Of a DNA stretch of 64,000 nt, positions 13,098 to 23,960 are shown in pieces. The DNA is from Patellaria atrata CBS 101060 (taxonomy: Eukaryota > Ascomycota > Dothideomycetes > Patellariales > Patellariaceae). Both the position numbers and the translations under genes were made by a program. How positions within the stretch are numbered: position 1 is the first letter of the stretch; every line of letters begins with the position of its first letter. Under the pieces are notes generated by a model that searched no databases, was not told where the DNA came from, and saw nothing but the letters and a program-made list of their open reading frames with translations. The stretch is from positions 415,570-479,569 of the forward strand of contig MU006089.1 in the NCBI GenBank assembly GCA_010093705.1, given 5' to 3'.

Positions 13098-14661
13098 CTA
13101 GCTATCTCGCACCCCCTGCGGACTCCTATTAACTTGAACCCTCTTATCACTCCCCGCACTAACAACACCCACCTCCCCATCCCAAACGATGCCAAAAACC
13201 TTAACCTCGTCCCCCCTGACCGGCTTCTTCCTCCCCCTCCCACTCTCTCGCTCAATCGTATACACACACTCGACCTCCGGCGCGCCGATGCCGCCGCTCC
13301 CGGGTCGCGCGGCCCGCACATCCCATATGCGGACCGTGCTGTCCAGGGCGCCGCTCGCGAGGCCGTACGCGCTAGAGGGATCGGTGGAGAGGGCCCAGAC
13401 AGTGCCGGTGTGGCCACGGAGCGTGAGGGCCGAGACGGCGGTGGCGGAGGCGCGCGGGTCGATGAGGATGATGGAGCGGGCGTCTGTACCTGTGGCCACG
13501 AGGCCGAGGTCTTGGAGCGGGGTGAGGCAGCTCAGGGCGTGGGCAGTCGTGCGCGTGTCAACGAGGGTGCGGGTTGCGAGGTCCCAGGTGCGCAGGGTGT
13601 GGTCGAGTGAGCTGGAGTATGCGACTGTGGGGTCGTTGGGGGCGAAGGAGACGGAGGTGACGGACGCAGTGTGCCCGGTCATTAGGGCGAGCGAACCGCG
13701 TTGGGAGACGGAGTTGGGGTTGGGGTTGAGTTTGCGGCGTTTGTTGGATGAGGAGGGGAGGAGGGATTGGGGGGCTGGTGGTGCATCGGTTTTTTTCGAG
13801 GACCAGATGCCTACGGTGTGGTCTTGGGAGGCGGAGAGGAGGCGGGAAGAGGGTGCGTGCACGGCGATGGAATCGACGCTGGCTTTGTGGCCGTAGAGTT
13901 CGACGGAGGGGGTAAGGGTGGATGTGGGCCCGAAGTCAGGCATAGATTCGTACTTCCAGAGTCGTATTGTGCGGTCGAAGCTTGCCGATACGACTCTTGT
14001 GGGGGAGAGAAACTTTGCGTTGGTTATGTGGTTGTTGTGGCTTACTGAGGATATGGCCTCGACCTCGGACGACATGTTCCATATGCGTAGTAACCCATCG
14101 TCTGACCCAGACAGGATCTTCTCCTGGCCTGAAGGTACACCTGGGCTATTGTTTGTCCATATAGATGCTGGGGAAGAGCCAGAAAGAACATCTATAGCGC
14201 TAACCCACGAATCGTGCTCAAATGAGGCAACGTGAAGTGGCGGTATCAGTGCACGTACATATTCGACTGTAAGTGTGGTCTCAGCTGATATACCGTTCGC
14301 TGTGAGAAAGTCCTCAATCGACGTCCGAAGAAATTGACCAAGTATCAAAAATTCGAATGGTACAGGTGTAGGAGTATCTAATAGGGTATTTATGAGAGTA
14401 GAAAGAGCATATCGACGAAACTCTAGACACTATTGTGTTAGCAATTATCTTTTCTATATAGACGCTGGCGCATGATCACACGCTAGAATTCTGTACTCAT
14501 TGAATGCTTGCTAGATAGTCTGAACACGTACTTGTCGCAACCAGAATTGGTGCGGAAGCTTCAGCGGGAAGCTCGTGATCTGTATCTCGGGTGATAAACT
14601 GTATCCGTATCTTAGAGGTTTGCTCTTGTGCAGGTCCTGGTTGCTCCAAATCGCCCGACAT
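13098..14661 (-). CDS. YTM1: Ytm1, WD-repeat ribosome biogenesis factor
   Basis: Two exons, 14661-14532 and 14422-13098, 484 residues; the 109-bp intron (GTACGT..CTAG, branch CTAAC) lies in the N-terminal domain. Residues 1-95 are the ubiquitin-like (NLE) domain: IRIQFITRD, then RRYALSTLINTLL, PFEFLILGQFLRTS and ISAETTLTVEYV. These segments mediate binding of Ytm1/Erb1-type factors to the AAA ATPase Rea1. Seven WD repeats follow, with visible GH..WD motifs (LWKYESM, IWDVRAARP). In yeast Ytm1 forms the PeBoW complex with Erb1 and Nop7 and acts in the nucleolus on the 60S precursor. Coding GC is high and several repeats have Ser/Thr-rich loops. The C-terminus (RVQVNRSPQGVRDS) is slightly extended. 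Confidence 0.95.
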
Positions 14662-15018
14662 CTTCGATATTACCACAAACCAACTTGTCCTGGAAATTTT
14701 TGGTGTGATGAAGATTTGGCAACGTGCTAACCTATAATGGTATAGAAGATAACTGTATATCAATCTTATCCGATGAGATTAGATAACGATTACATATACT
14801 GGTCCTTTGCAACGTCAGAGCTAACGTCTACCATATTCAACCCATATCTGATTCAGACCACTCTTAGCACTAATAGAGGACCTTTTCTTTTCCGACCCCC
14901 CTAAATCGACTTTTGCCTAGAACGAAGTGGATCGTACCACTGGAAGTCTTACGGTAAGTGAGTCACGGTTTCATTGTAAGTATAAATTCTGTTCACTCTC
15001 AAAGTAAATATCTTCCAG
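14662..15018. other. Intergenic, YTM1 promoter
   Basis: About 360 bp upstream of YTM1. Its right part (from roughly 14900) may include the decayed 5' end of the LRR pseudogene, but no exon can be joined in frame. Confidence 0.4.
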
Positions 15019-17039
15019 CATAAAAATATATCTATTCAACAAGTCCTCCCAGACCCCTTTACCTCACTTCGTAAGGCCTGCTCTCTTATTGCTCACCATA
15101 CCTTCCTCTCACGGTCTCACCCGGGAGGCACTCAAGGCTTTACTGCAGACATATATATGTCCTGGGTGAATCGTTTAGATCCGGGATGGTGGGCCTCTGG
15201 CTTGAGGAAGAGACTGACCTTGGCGCGTTACGGCGAACAAGACCGATTTCATAACGAAGGATATTTTGAGCTCGGTAATTTCTGTTTGAACTCGATGATG
15301 TGATCGATTTCATTCTCAGAGCTCCTCGTCGGAAGAGCAAAGACCCTGCGCTCTCGAAATTAGCATCACAAATCGCTCCACTCATGTACGCTACTCCAGG
15401 TGGGTCATTGAGCTCACTGATCAAATATGAAAAAGACATTTCGTTCCTGATGCGTATTGCTCGCACAACTAAAAAGGAATTATTTAAGGGCGAGGAACGA
15501 GACAAGAATACGAGCCATTGGCTTGAGGAAGTCCGAACTTCGGGAGCATGGGATCAGATTATGGATGCGGGTATGCTGCGAGGCTCAGTAGATGTAAGGA
15601 AACCTTGTGAACCCGCTCCTTGGTAGGCTCCAAGGAACTTTTACGAGCACCTAAGTGAAGTCGGAACACATACAACAAGCTGGTCCACAAAATCGGATGA
15701 GAGTGTAGATTGTGAAGAACCATTGTACCTTCACGAGGATGCTGGTGTTTTCGCGAGGCATTTTGTATGAGGATGGTCGAATGGACCTCTGCGACCTGGA
15801 TGTAGGTCCACGCGAGGCTCGCTTGCTGATGAACAGTTTACGAAAGGACCAATTTGTAAAGCACATCCTCTTGGGGAACTGTCCCGTTGGTTCAGGAGTA
15901 TAGAGACACGCAACTTCATCGGGTCCTTCACTAACCCCATCCAAACATGGTACCTAGCAAGAAACTATATAACAAAGAGCGACTTTTCCATACCTATTAA
16001 CGCGATGATAACATCTGACGCCATTGGAACTGTCTGGTTGAAGAGAAATTCACTCGGTCTTGACTCTGCTGCGGGTATTCTCTCTTTGATCAGCTACACA
16101 CGCAATCTTCGCACCCTGAACCTCGACCTAACTGATATCGGAGACGATGGCACCAAAAGAATCTTTCGTGCATTGAATACGTATAATTATAAGAGTCCAG
16201 TTGGGCTGAGAAATCTATATCTCGGTGGGGTAGGGATCGTCTCGGTGGGATAGGGATCGCGGAGGCTGGTGCGACCGCGATTGGACAGTATCTTGCCGCC
16301 CCGGGATGCCAGATCATCTCATTATATCTATCATGCAATCTTCTCGGCGTGAAAAAAGTAAAGATCCTTGCCAGAGGCTTATGGCTGGCCAGACGTCTCA
16401 GGAAGCTGATACTTGCCTCGACCGTTCTGCTTGACGAAGGAGTAATCGCGATTTGCGACTCTCTACGCGATCTCTCGAGCATAGAGACATTAGATCTAGG
16501 ACAGAGTCTCTTGATGGATGATCCTTGTTACATTGTAAACAACTGGATTTCCGATGGGTCCATATCAGCCATCCAGTCTATAGTTCAAACCACGCCGATC
16601 AGGTACCTAACCCTAGGAGATTCCGCCCTTTCAGTAGAAGGTCTTATCACTCTCCTTCTGACAGCAATGAAGTCTAAATCCTTCTTCTATTACACCGCAC
16701 GCTCATTCCACAAGGCCAATAAAGACAGGGAGATGTATTTCCTGCGTAAGGAGCATGCTCATATGTATAAGCTGCTCCAAGAACGTTTGGAGGATAATGT
16801 GCACGCAGGGTTTAGGATGAGTTATGAAAACTTCCTGAACTGGGAGGTATGCTAGCTAGTCAGCAATAGAGACCTGAGAAATATTGACAGCGTGAATCGT
16901 GTCGATAGCGCCGCTGCTGCGAGAAAAGGATTAAGGTGTCGTAAAAAACCAGATAGTTGGTGGGAAGAGGATGATGAGATGATGGCGGCTAGCGGGGATG
17001 CTTATAATGGTTGGACAAAACGATACTTCGTGGTCTGAC
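15019..17039 (+). pseudogene. Decayed leucine-rich-repeat (RNI-like) protein gene
   Basis: Successive open stretches in changing frames read as one LRR protein. It begins with QVLPDPFTSLRK and an ATG at 15157 (MSWVNRLDPGWWASG), continues through FLMRIARTTKKELFKG and DLCDLDVGPREARLL, then LRR-type repeats (NLRTLNLDLTDIGDDG, LRNLYLGGVGI, CQIISLYLSCN, LRKLILASTVLLDEG, SIETLDLGQSLL, IRYLTLGDSAL), and ends with a conserved-looking tail WWEEDDE ... WTKRYFVV. The frame changes near 15275-15300, 15755 and 15890. In-frame stops lie at 15624-15626 and 16853-16855. A 20-bp tandem duplication at 16221-16260 shifts the frame again. Short gaps with no GT..AG intron possibility rule out splicing as the explanation. 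Family members are fungal RNI-like LRR proteins of unknown role. At least six lesions make this a pseudogene. Confidence 0.85.
16221..16260 (+). repeat. 20-bp tandem duplication inside the LRR pseudogene
   Basis: Two adjacent copies of a 20-bp unit (16221-16240 and 16241-16260) differ at two bases. Removing one copy joins the reading frame of LRNLYLGG to GIAEAGATAIGQYL, so the duplication itself is a frameshifting lesion. The two mismatches show that the duplication has had time to diverge. Confidence 0.9.
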
Positions 17040-17827
17040 GTTCGCGATGCTCCAAAAACACCGAGAGCTTTCATCCTCGATAAGAGCACCTATGGCTGAA
17101 GTCGGTCTATTGCATGTGCATATGGATCGCGAAGAGTCCGCTATGAAGACCTCAATGTCATTCTCAAAAAGGGACAAGTATAAAGTTTTCTCTTTCTCTC
17201 GATAGTGTGTCCTATCACCTCCCCTCAGCTGGAAGGATATTCAAGAGGTCATGATATTGGCCTTAGGTAACCGCTCAATAGGGGGGAAGTGCAAGGGTTG
17301 CTCGCTCCTCCTATTGTAAGCGCAGCTTATGACTTGTTTCTGGCCATCACAAGAGTTAGTGTCACGTTTTCGTTTTTGAGAACATTCAAGGGGACTGGTT
17401 AAAAAAGACTAGATCTGTTAAAATAAAAAGGCTTCGCTCGGTATGAGGTTCTTTAAAAACTGGACCTTCTTCAGGTATTCGTTTTCTTCAGCTGTAGGGT
17501 TCTCTATGCTCGTATGTAGGATGCTCCCCCTCTTTGTGTTTTGGTGAGTATTGGTAAGACCTAGTTGGCTCAGGCGTACACCCATAATTATGTTTTTCAT
17601 TTATATAAATTGAAAATCAACTATTGCGGTATCAGACGATTAAGAAGAAAATACGTCTATGATCCCCACTTCCTTGCTTTACATAGCATTATTTATACTT
17701 CTATCATCAAAAGTAATAAGTAATCTCAAACCAAAGCAAGTCATCTTCACATGATCGACGCAATAGAAGGATACTACCCAACCAACATGCCAGACTCAAC
17801 AACTTCCACCCCACGCCAACAAGCCCA
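17040..17827. other. Intergenic, nothing recognised
   Basis: AT-richer spacer between the LRR pseudogene and the 3' end of the histidine phosphatase gene. No reading frame of interest, and no repeat beyond simple A/T runs near 17590-17720. Confidence 0.5.
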
Positions 17828-18912
17828 TCACTTCCCCTCCCCCTTCCCAGGCACCTCCACAGCCGGCTCATCCCCAGCCCTCTCCCCCACCCCCTCCTCA
17901 GGAAAATCCATTCTCTCGATCCCCGCCGGCTCCTTCCGACTCCCTCCCAATCCACCTCCCCTCTCCCTCGTCTCCTCCGACTCCCTCAACCCTCTCCCGG
18001 CCTTCCAATCCCGCACCTCCCCCAACCCAACTCCGCCATCCTCGAACTCGAAGACCCGGAAATCCCCATTCCGGAACCACATCCCGGCCACCGCCGTGCG
18101 CAGGAACCCAGAATGCGACACCACGGCGATGACCTTTTCTTCGCGGGTAGAGAGGGCGCTGAGGGCGTCGTGGCCGCGCGCGAGGATGGCGCGGCGGGTG
18201 AAGGCGAAGGGGCCGGTTTTGGCGGGGTAGAGGGGGTAGGTTGAGGGAAGGGTAGCGAGGGAGAGGGAGAGAGGGTGTGTGCTGGGGATGTGAGGGGGGG
18301 TGGAGTGGAGAAGGGAGAGGGCGGGGACCGGGGGGAGGCCTGTGTCGCAGGGTTTGTCTGAGTTTTCTGGGGGAGGTCTAGTTAGTGTTGTGTGGTAGTT
18401 TGAGGTGAGGTGGGAGATACAGGTTAAGATGGGCCAGGAAGGGGACACTGGGATATGAGATTGGGGTTTAAAGGAGGGAGTTGTAGGAGTTGGGTGAGTT
18501 TGGACAGAGGGATACACGTGCCTTGCCAGTAGGGGTCCACTTCCCATTTCACTCCCTCTTTGACAACGCCCTCTAAACTCTCGACCGCGGTCTGCATCGT
18601 CCGCAGCATGGGACTGACGATTACGGCTTCGATTTCTCGGGCTAGTGGGAAGGTCTTTAGGGCTTTGTTTAGCTCTTTGCATTGCTGGTGGCCGAACTCC
18701 GAGAGCTCGGGATCGGGGATGTCGTATTCTTGTGCTGGAAGTTAGCTTGAAGTTCATATCAAAGTAGTTTTGCTGGAGCGATTAAGGTCGAGAAGTGGAT
18801 TTTGAGATTAATTCTTGCTGTTACTGGTATAGTACTGGGAAGAAATGGGCTACTTATTGTTGACGTTATGAAGAGCTTGAGCATGTCTGATAAGAATCAA
18901 TGTTGGTGCCAT
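17828..18912 (-). CDS. Histidine phosphatase (phosphoglycerate-mutase-like) family protein
   Basis: Exon 1 (18912-18854) encodes MAPTLILIRHAQALHNVNN, with the family's catalytic LIRHAQ motif (phospho-accepting His10). Exon 2 (18734-18522) gives QEYDIPDPELSEFGHQQC and the second basic motif VSPMLRTMQTA. Exon 3 (18366-17828) gives ENSDKPCDTG and the second catalytic His in IAVVSHSGFLRT. Exons 2 and 3 join in perfect family register (WQ-ENSDKPCDTG) only if the intron is a GC-AG intron (18521-18367) with a CTAAC branch 14 bases before the AG. The exon 1-2 join with the obvious GT (18853) and AG (18735) is one base out of frame, so either an unusual site is used or the gene carries a lesion. The C-terminal tail is Gly/Glu-rich. 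Substrate unknown. An overlapping 309-codon frame (18757-17828) reads exon 2 out of frame. Confidence 0.75.
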
Positions 18913-19296
18913 GGTTTATTGCAGATCTGCTCTTCTCTCTATTTTGAATTCAACTTGGTGTATCGTAATACTTGTAGGATGATGACTAAGGCCGAACTTC
19001 GGTGTTGTAAGGTTTTTTTGGTACTCTTATGGTTGTGAGCAATCCAAACTGAGACGGAGAAAGAAAGTTCGATTGAAGATCTTTAAATAAACGCCATGTA
19101 CATGCAATTGCTATAGAAAGTTATAGTGTTAATCACACAGAGGTCGTGGTCCCAATAGGATTGGAGACAGAGTACCATGCGTGTTCCTAGATTCGCTAAA
19201 CCTAAGCTGCATGACATTAGCTTGACTCTCTGTTGCTCTAACATTTTCGCTCTCCATGCTAGCATAATACTCTTTAAGATCATCGTACAAGTATCT
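18913..19296. other. Intergenic between two minus-strand genes
   Basis: 384 bp holding the histidine phosphatase promoter and the PRE10 3' region. No gene is seen. Confidence 0.5.
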
Positions 19297-20378
19297 CTAC
19301 TCCTCCATTTTCGTGTCTTCATCGTCCTCGTCGCCCTCTAAAGCTTTCTTCGCCAATCTCTCGGCCTCCTCTCTTAGCTCCTTCGGGACCTCCTCATGCC
19401 TACCCTTCGTCGGTCCATCCTTGGAGCTAATCCAAGTCATTTCAAGCTCGAACTCCTTATCTTTGCTATCCTCATGGGCGAAGTAGAGGATACGTGCTGC
19501 TTCTTTGACGCCTTCCTCTAGCGTAAGGTTCCCGGCTGCGAGGTCTAGCTTCTCCAGCTCGGATTTTGCGGATTGCCTACCCTTCCCCGTAGCTGCACCA
19601 TAGTAGCCCTTATATACTGTTAGCATTTCTGAATAAACTTTAATCTGCGAATTGAGTTTGTCCCTACCCAGTATAATCCACTTGGTTCAATCATGTAGAG
19701 GGAAGGTCCACCTTTCTTTGAACCTTCTTGCTTGCCTCCTGAACCGACCGATGGTCCTGACCCAACCATGCCATCAACAGGTAGTTCATCCTCTGCATCC
19801 CATCCACCTATTATGGCTGTAACACCAAATGGTCGCACACTGGAGTAAAGGGTGTATGCTTGCACATAACTTCCCATACGGTTCGCTAAGGAAGAAGTGG
19901 GGATTGGTGCTTTGTACAATTTTCTCCATTGAGCAGCTTCATCACGCGCTCGGGAAACGAAGTGGCGACCATCTGGTGTAAGACCTGAAGAAACCTTTTG
20001 CGGATTAGACACGAGAATTTTACGAGACTTTTGCGATTAACATACAATGCCAGCGTTTCGGTCCACCGTTGCTATCCGTTTGTTCGCACCATGTTTAAGA
20101 AGCTTGCTGACAACGAGCTTTTCCAGAGCTAGAACTACACCATCTTTGCATCGTATGCCTATAGCTGTGCCACCGTTCTCGACTGCTTTTACTGCATATT
20201 CTACCTTTCATCATGTCAGATTTAAATCGACCAAAGTAGGGGAATTGGACGCATACTTGGAAGTTTCTACCGTCTGGGGAGAAGACGGAGTTGCTCAAAT
20301 CGTACCCTGTACCTATTGAAGTCTGTTTGTGCGGTTAGCATGATCCGGAACCTAGCAACAAGAGGAGGATCTAACCAT
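19297..20378 (-). CDS. PRE10: 20S proteasome subunit alpha7 (Pre10/PSMA3)
   Basis: Five coding exons: 20378-20376 (ATG only), 20322-20257, 20204-20046, 19994-19668 and 19608-19297, 288 residues. The N-terminus [19 protein letters not shown] is the alpha-ring signature, followed by [50 protein letters not shown] and [14 protein letters not shown], all typical of alpha7. The acidic C-terminal tail ([10 protein letters not shown]) is also usual for this subunit. It is a structural member of the 20S core outer ring and is not catalytic. The first intron (20375-20323) follows the start codon directly. All introns are 51-59 bp. A glycine/serine-rich insert ([15 protein letters not shown]) precedes the conserved LYMIEPSG. 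Confidence 0.96.
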
Positions 20379-21623
20379 GATGACGGAAGCAGGTAATGAA
20401 GATCTAGGGAGAACTAAACAAAGGTATGAACAGGTTCAAGGGTGAGAGCGAGCGTATATGATGAGTTATGGTTCTAACATCAAGCTCTCCAGGCTGCTTG
20501 AGAGCGCGCGTTGAAGCTCCCGGGAACCTTAAACGCTTTGACGTTCGATTATGTCAGCAGACTATTTCCAGCCTCATAGTGTGGCGGGTGGAGGTGCACT
20601 TGTGGCGCAGGGCTAATCGTGATCCGGAGGCCAACGGAACGGAACCTTTTTCGATGCTTGAATCATCTTCAACTCTTTCTCGCAAACTATCAGATTCATT
20701 ATTCATACCATCATTGGGCAAGATTATCCTGTCGACTGCCTGAAAAGGTTTTTCTCGCCGCTCGTCCGCATATAATAACTGTTTATCTGCAACTCGATCA
20801 ATACAGTTTACAATCGCACCCTTTTTCAGGCGAATCGCTTGTGGTTGATCGTTTTGGTGAGTTCCTGTACGAATTTTCGGTGCGCTGTCAAAAGCATACG
20901 TATCGTAGCGTCACCCTATTGGACTCTAGACCTTTGGCGGAGCAATTTGCGTTTCATATGTCCGCCGAGGGCCACGAATGAATTGGAAGGGAACACTCCA
21001 CACTCACAGGCACTCTGAGACCCCATGACCGCATCTCCCGCTTCGTGCAGAGGCAGAAGGAAAACACCACATATAACGTAGTCAAGTCACTATCCACTGT
21101 TGATCTACAGTGAATAATATCTAAAACTCTTTGACTTCTTTTTCACATTCTCTAACTGTGGGCTTTATATATGTCAAAGTACCGGCGTGTTGAGACCTTG
21201 ATTGCAACCTAATTTGCACATCTCCGCTCGAATAAAGGACTTTCGAAGCGCCAAATCGAGGAAATCATATCACTGATAAATCTTCCTTCGACCACTTGTA
21301 ATTGCTGGTCCGCTATTTCTTTACTTTTGTTCTTTTTACTTCCTGCTCAAATTCCCCACTAACTCTAGTATATCCTGAATACTCAAGACTCGAGAGATCT
21401 TCCCTGCATGCAGCCACAATTGGTCCACTATTGTACATCTTGTACATATAGTACTCCCGTTCTCTTTTCAGCGTCCGTCTTCTCAGGCAATCAAATCTGT
21501 AGTCATGTACTAACCTGAACCCCGTCTACTGCAATACATGGTACATTTGACTGACGTTGAGAATAGTGCGGTGTCGTCTCGGAAGGAATCCACGTACAGA
21601 GTACTCAAGAAGAACAAGACAAC
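20379..21623. other. Divergent intergenic region PRE10 / unknown gene
   Basis: About 1.2 kb with two promoters. Two plus-strand open frames (20468-20743 and 20619-20981) overlap in different frames and resemble nothing. TGTACAT-type words recur near 21430-21450. No repeat unit is seen. Confidence 0.5.
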
Positions 21624-22460
21624 ATGCAGCAAGACGAATTAGCGAATATCTTCGCCCGTAACCTTACTCTCTCCTCTATTCCACCTCCCGCAGATCCCGT
21701 AGCACAGCGAGACCCAATTACTGCCCCGCAATCTGAAGAGAAACCCCAAGCAATCGTATATGCGTCCACACACTACACCCATTCGTACCATCTTGCGCCC
21801 AAAGCTGCATCAGAACCTTCCTCTACAACTATTCCTCGCGAAGATCTCGTAGCCATCTTCCTTAGAAACAACATAGACCCCAGTCTTCTCGTCCCCTCTC
21901 AAATTAACCTTTTCCAGAACGCAGATGACGACCAACGGCTTCGTCTCTTAGAGCTATGGCGCATCTCCCCGCCCAGTTATGGAAACCATGCACTAGCTCA
22001 AGAACTTTCTACAACGTGGCAGGTCACAAGCCTAGAGCAAGAGGAGGAACTAGCAAGGTTGAGGTATGAACGCAAGATGGAGGATGATAGGAGCAATATC
22101 TTAGCACACCATCAACACCAGATGGATGGCATAATGGAGGATGTTCCAGAGCTTACCTCACGACCAAGCACCACATCACCAGTTCTCGGACAGCGGGAGA
22201 GGGAGCGTGAACGCAGGAATAGTGTAGAGCCCTACATGGTGTCTGGCTACGAAGCGTTGGCTAGACGGGATTACGCGAATCAGGCTAACACGCTACGGGA
22301 GTCGACGAGGCACAACACTGCCACGGATCCCGTATATAAGAATACTGGCCTGTGGGAGAAACCCGATATGTCGAGCATGGAGAACCAATACGGCGCGTTT
22401 GCGGCTATGAGAGACGGTTACGGAGGATTTCAGGATAATGATGATGTGATGATGATGTGA
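21624..22460 (+). CDS. Conserved hypothetical fungal protein, 278 residues
   Basis: A single uninterrupted exon. The protein is hydrophilic. An N-terminal segment DELANIFARNLTLSS is echoed at residues 72-82 by REDLVAIFLRN, suggesting two related short helices. Then come QLRLLELWRISPP-like helical residues, a Glu-rich helix (LEQEEELARLRYERKMEDD), an Arg/Glu patch (RERERERR), and a C-terminal region ending in NDDVMMM. No signal peptide, transmembrane span or catalytic motif is seen. I do not recognise a named family. The sustained frame, good start and clean flanks support a real gene. Function unknown. Confidence 0.7.
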   Translation: MQQDELANIFARNLTLSSIPPPADPVAQRDPITAPQSEEKPQAIVYASTHYTHSYHLAPKAASEPSSTTIPREDLVAIFLRNNIDPSLLVPSQINLFQNADDDQRLRLLELWRISPPSYGNHALAQELSTTWQVTSLEQEEELARLRYERKMEDDRSNILAHHQHQMDGIMEDVPELTSRPSTTSPVLGQRERERERRNSVEPYMVSGYEALARRDYANQANTLRESTRHNTATDPVYKNTGLWEKPDMSSMENQYGAFAAMRDGYGGFQDNDDVMMM

Positions 22461-22995
22461 TCAGAAGGATATCCATGCTGTGGAAATTCTCTCAATAGAA
22501 ATAGGGGATACCACATGTACAGAAAATGCATTCTTGTTTGTTATTGTCATCATGAGCAGGTGGTCGGAGATTGTTATACTCATCACGTGCTCGGGAAATG
22601 GACATCGCTGTCTCTAATGGATGGACCTGAGGTATATATTGTATATTGCCAACATCATTGGAGGAAGGTTTTCTCTTTGGCGGACAATTCGTTCAGTGGA
22701 GGATATACCAGAATCAGGTTGTACATGGGATACACAGGTTCTATACCTTAGCAGTGAGGTAGGGACGTAATCCTCGATATGATAGGGCGAGCTCCGATAA
22801 CGAAATTCTGGATAGTGTTTTGATATTCCCATTTGTACAATTGGCACAATACAGTAATAGACAATAAAGTGACAGAATTTGGAGCAAATCCATCTTCCAA
22901 CGCCATGGATAAATGCAGCATGCGTTCCTTCTCGATTCCACCTCCCATTTAAACATATCGCTGCCCCAATCCACACCACACCCACGTATCTACGA
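22461..22995. other. Convergent 3' intergenic region
   Basis: Between the unknown gene and the MRPL25 stop. A 137-codon minus-strand frame (22614-23027) runs into the MRPL25 intron and has no family likeness; it is read-through of the 3' untranslated region. Confidence 0.5.
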
Positions 22996-23665
22996 TCATT
23001 TCGGCCACTTCTTCCACCCCCTACCATGACCTTTCTGCAAACCTGTTAGCCTCCACCCTCAACCGACGGTAAATCGTGTTCGACACGAATGAGCAACTCA
23101 CCTCCTTCCACAGCCTAACCATCTCCCCCATACCCATCATCGCCTCCCTCCGCTTCTCCAACCGTCCCTCCATAGTCCTTTCCCACTTCTTCCCCTTGAC
23201 AACCTGGCCTACTCCCGTCCCGCGCACGCGCAACCCGCGCTCCTCCCTCTTCTGCGCTTTCGTGAGCGGGTTCTTTTTGCTGGGCGGCAGCAGGTCCAGC
23301 ACGTTGTGCTTCAGCGCGAGTTTGCAGAGGTCCGCTTGTCGACGGAGGGAGTAGAGGGGCCCGCGCCAGCGGCCGGTGCGGAGATTGAGGAAGGGCGAGA
23401 AGGGGTTGTGGTGGATTTCGGCGGGGAGGGGTGTGGTTGATGATGGAGAGGGGGAGGGGTGTTCTGTTGTTGAGGCGTTGGGGTCCGTGGGGGCTGTTGT
23501 TGATACGGTGCTCGTTGTGGATGTGGTTGATGGTGATACCTCTGCGAGCGCTGGGTTGAACTTCTGCGGGAAGAGCAGCGGAGGGGGGTATTTGCGGAAG
23601 AAGTTTTGGAGTTTGAGGGGGAGACGTTGGGCGAGGCGGATGTGGGAGGGGTCGAGGTGAGCCAT
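22996..23665 (-). CDS. MRPL25: Mitochondrial ribosomal protein mL59 (Mrpl25)
   Basis: Two exons, 23665-23102 and 23034-22996, 200 residues, with a 67-bp phase-0 intron (GTGAGT, branch CTAAC). The N-terminus LAQRLPLKLQNFFRKYPP is the family signature. A Ser/Thr/Pro-rich linker (residues 47-85) leads into HNPFSPFLNLRTGRWRGP and YSLRRQADLCKLA. A basic region (KKNPLTKAQKREERGLRVRG) follows, and the last exon gives KGHGRGWKKWPK, the typical C-terminus. It belongs to the large subunit of the fungal mitoribosome. It is divergent from PUP3 with 295 bp between starts, so they probably share a promoter region. Confidence 0.93.
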
Positions 23666-23960
23666 TGTGGGAGATGTGGAGTGGGAATTGCAATTCGATG
23701 GTAGGGAGCTTGGATATCGTGAAATTTGCCCTGGGAATAGATTGATAGAGTTGTGGTGGTCTGTGCGTCGGAGCTTGCTTGAGGCTCTTACGAACGCGTT
23801 GGCTTGCTGGAACCTACAGACCTGACGACGACAAAAGATTTCAAAATCGGCGTTCTACCTCTCGAAACTCTCCCCTTCTTCGCTGTAAAGCTCGACGAAG
23901 CTTAATCCCATCTCCCCATCTCCATCCTCTTCCCATCACGCCCAGCTCAGACTCATCAGA
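23666..23960. promoter_or_regulatory. Bidirectional promoter region MRPL25 / PUP3
   Basis: 295 bp separate the two divergent ATGs. The segment nearest PUP3 is pyrimidine-rich (23880-23945), as is common upstream of fungal housekeeping genes. No individual site can be assigned with confidence. Confidence 0.55.

Noticed and set aside
17828-18757. 309-codon uninterrupted frame taken as the whole phosphatase.
   Set aside because: Only its second half is family sequence; in the first half the conserved protein reads in another frame, joined by the GC-AG intron.
22614-23027. 137-codon minus-strand frame after MRPL25.
   Set aside because: It begins in the MRPL25 last intron/exon area in another frame, and the true last exon (KGHGRGWKKWPK) explains this DNA.
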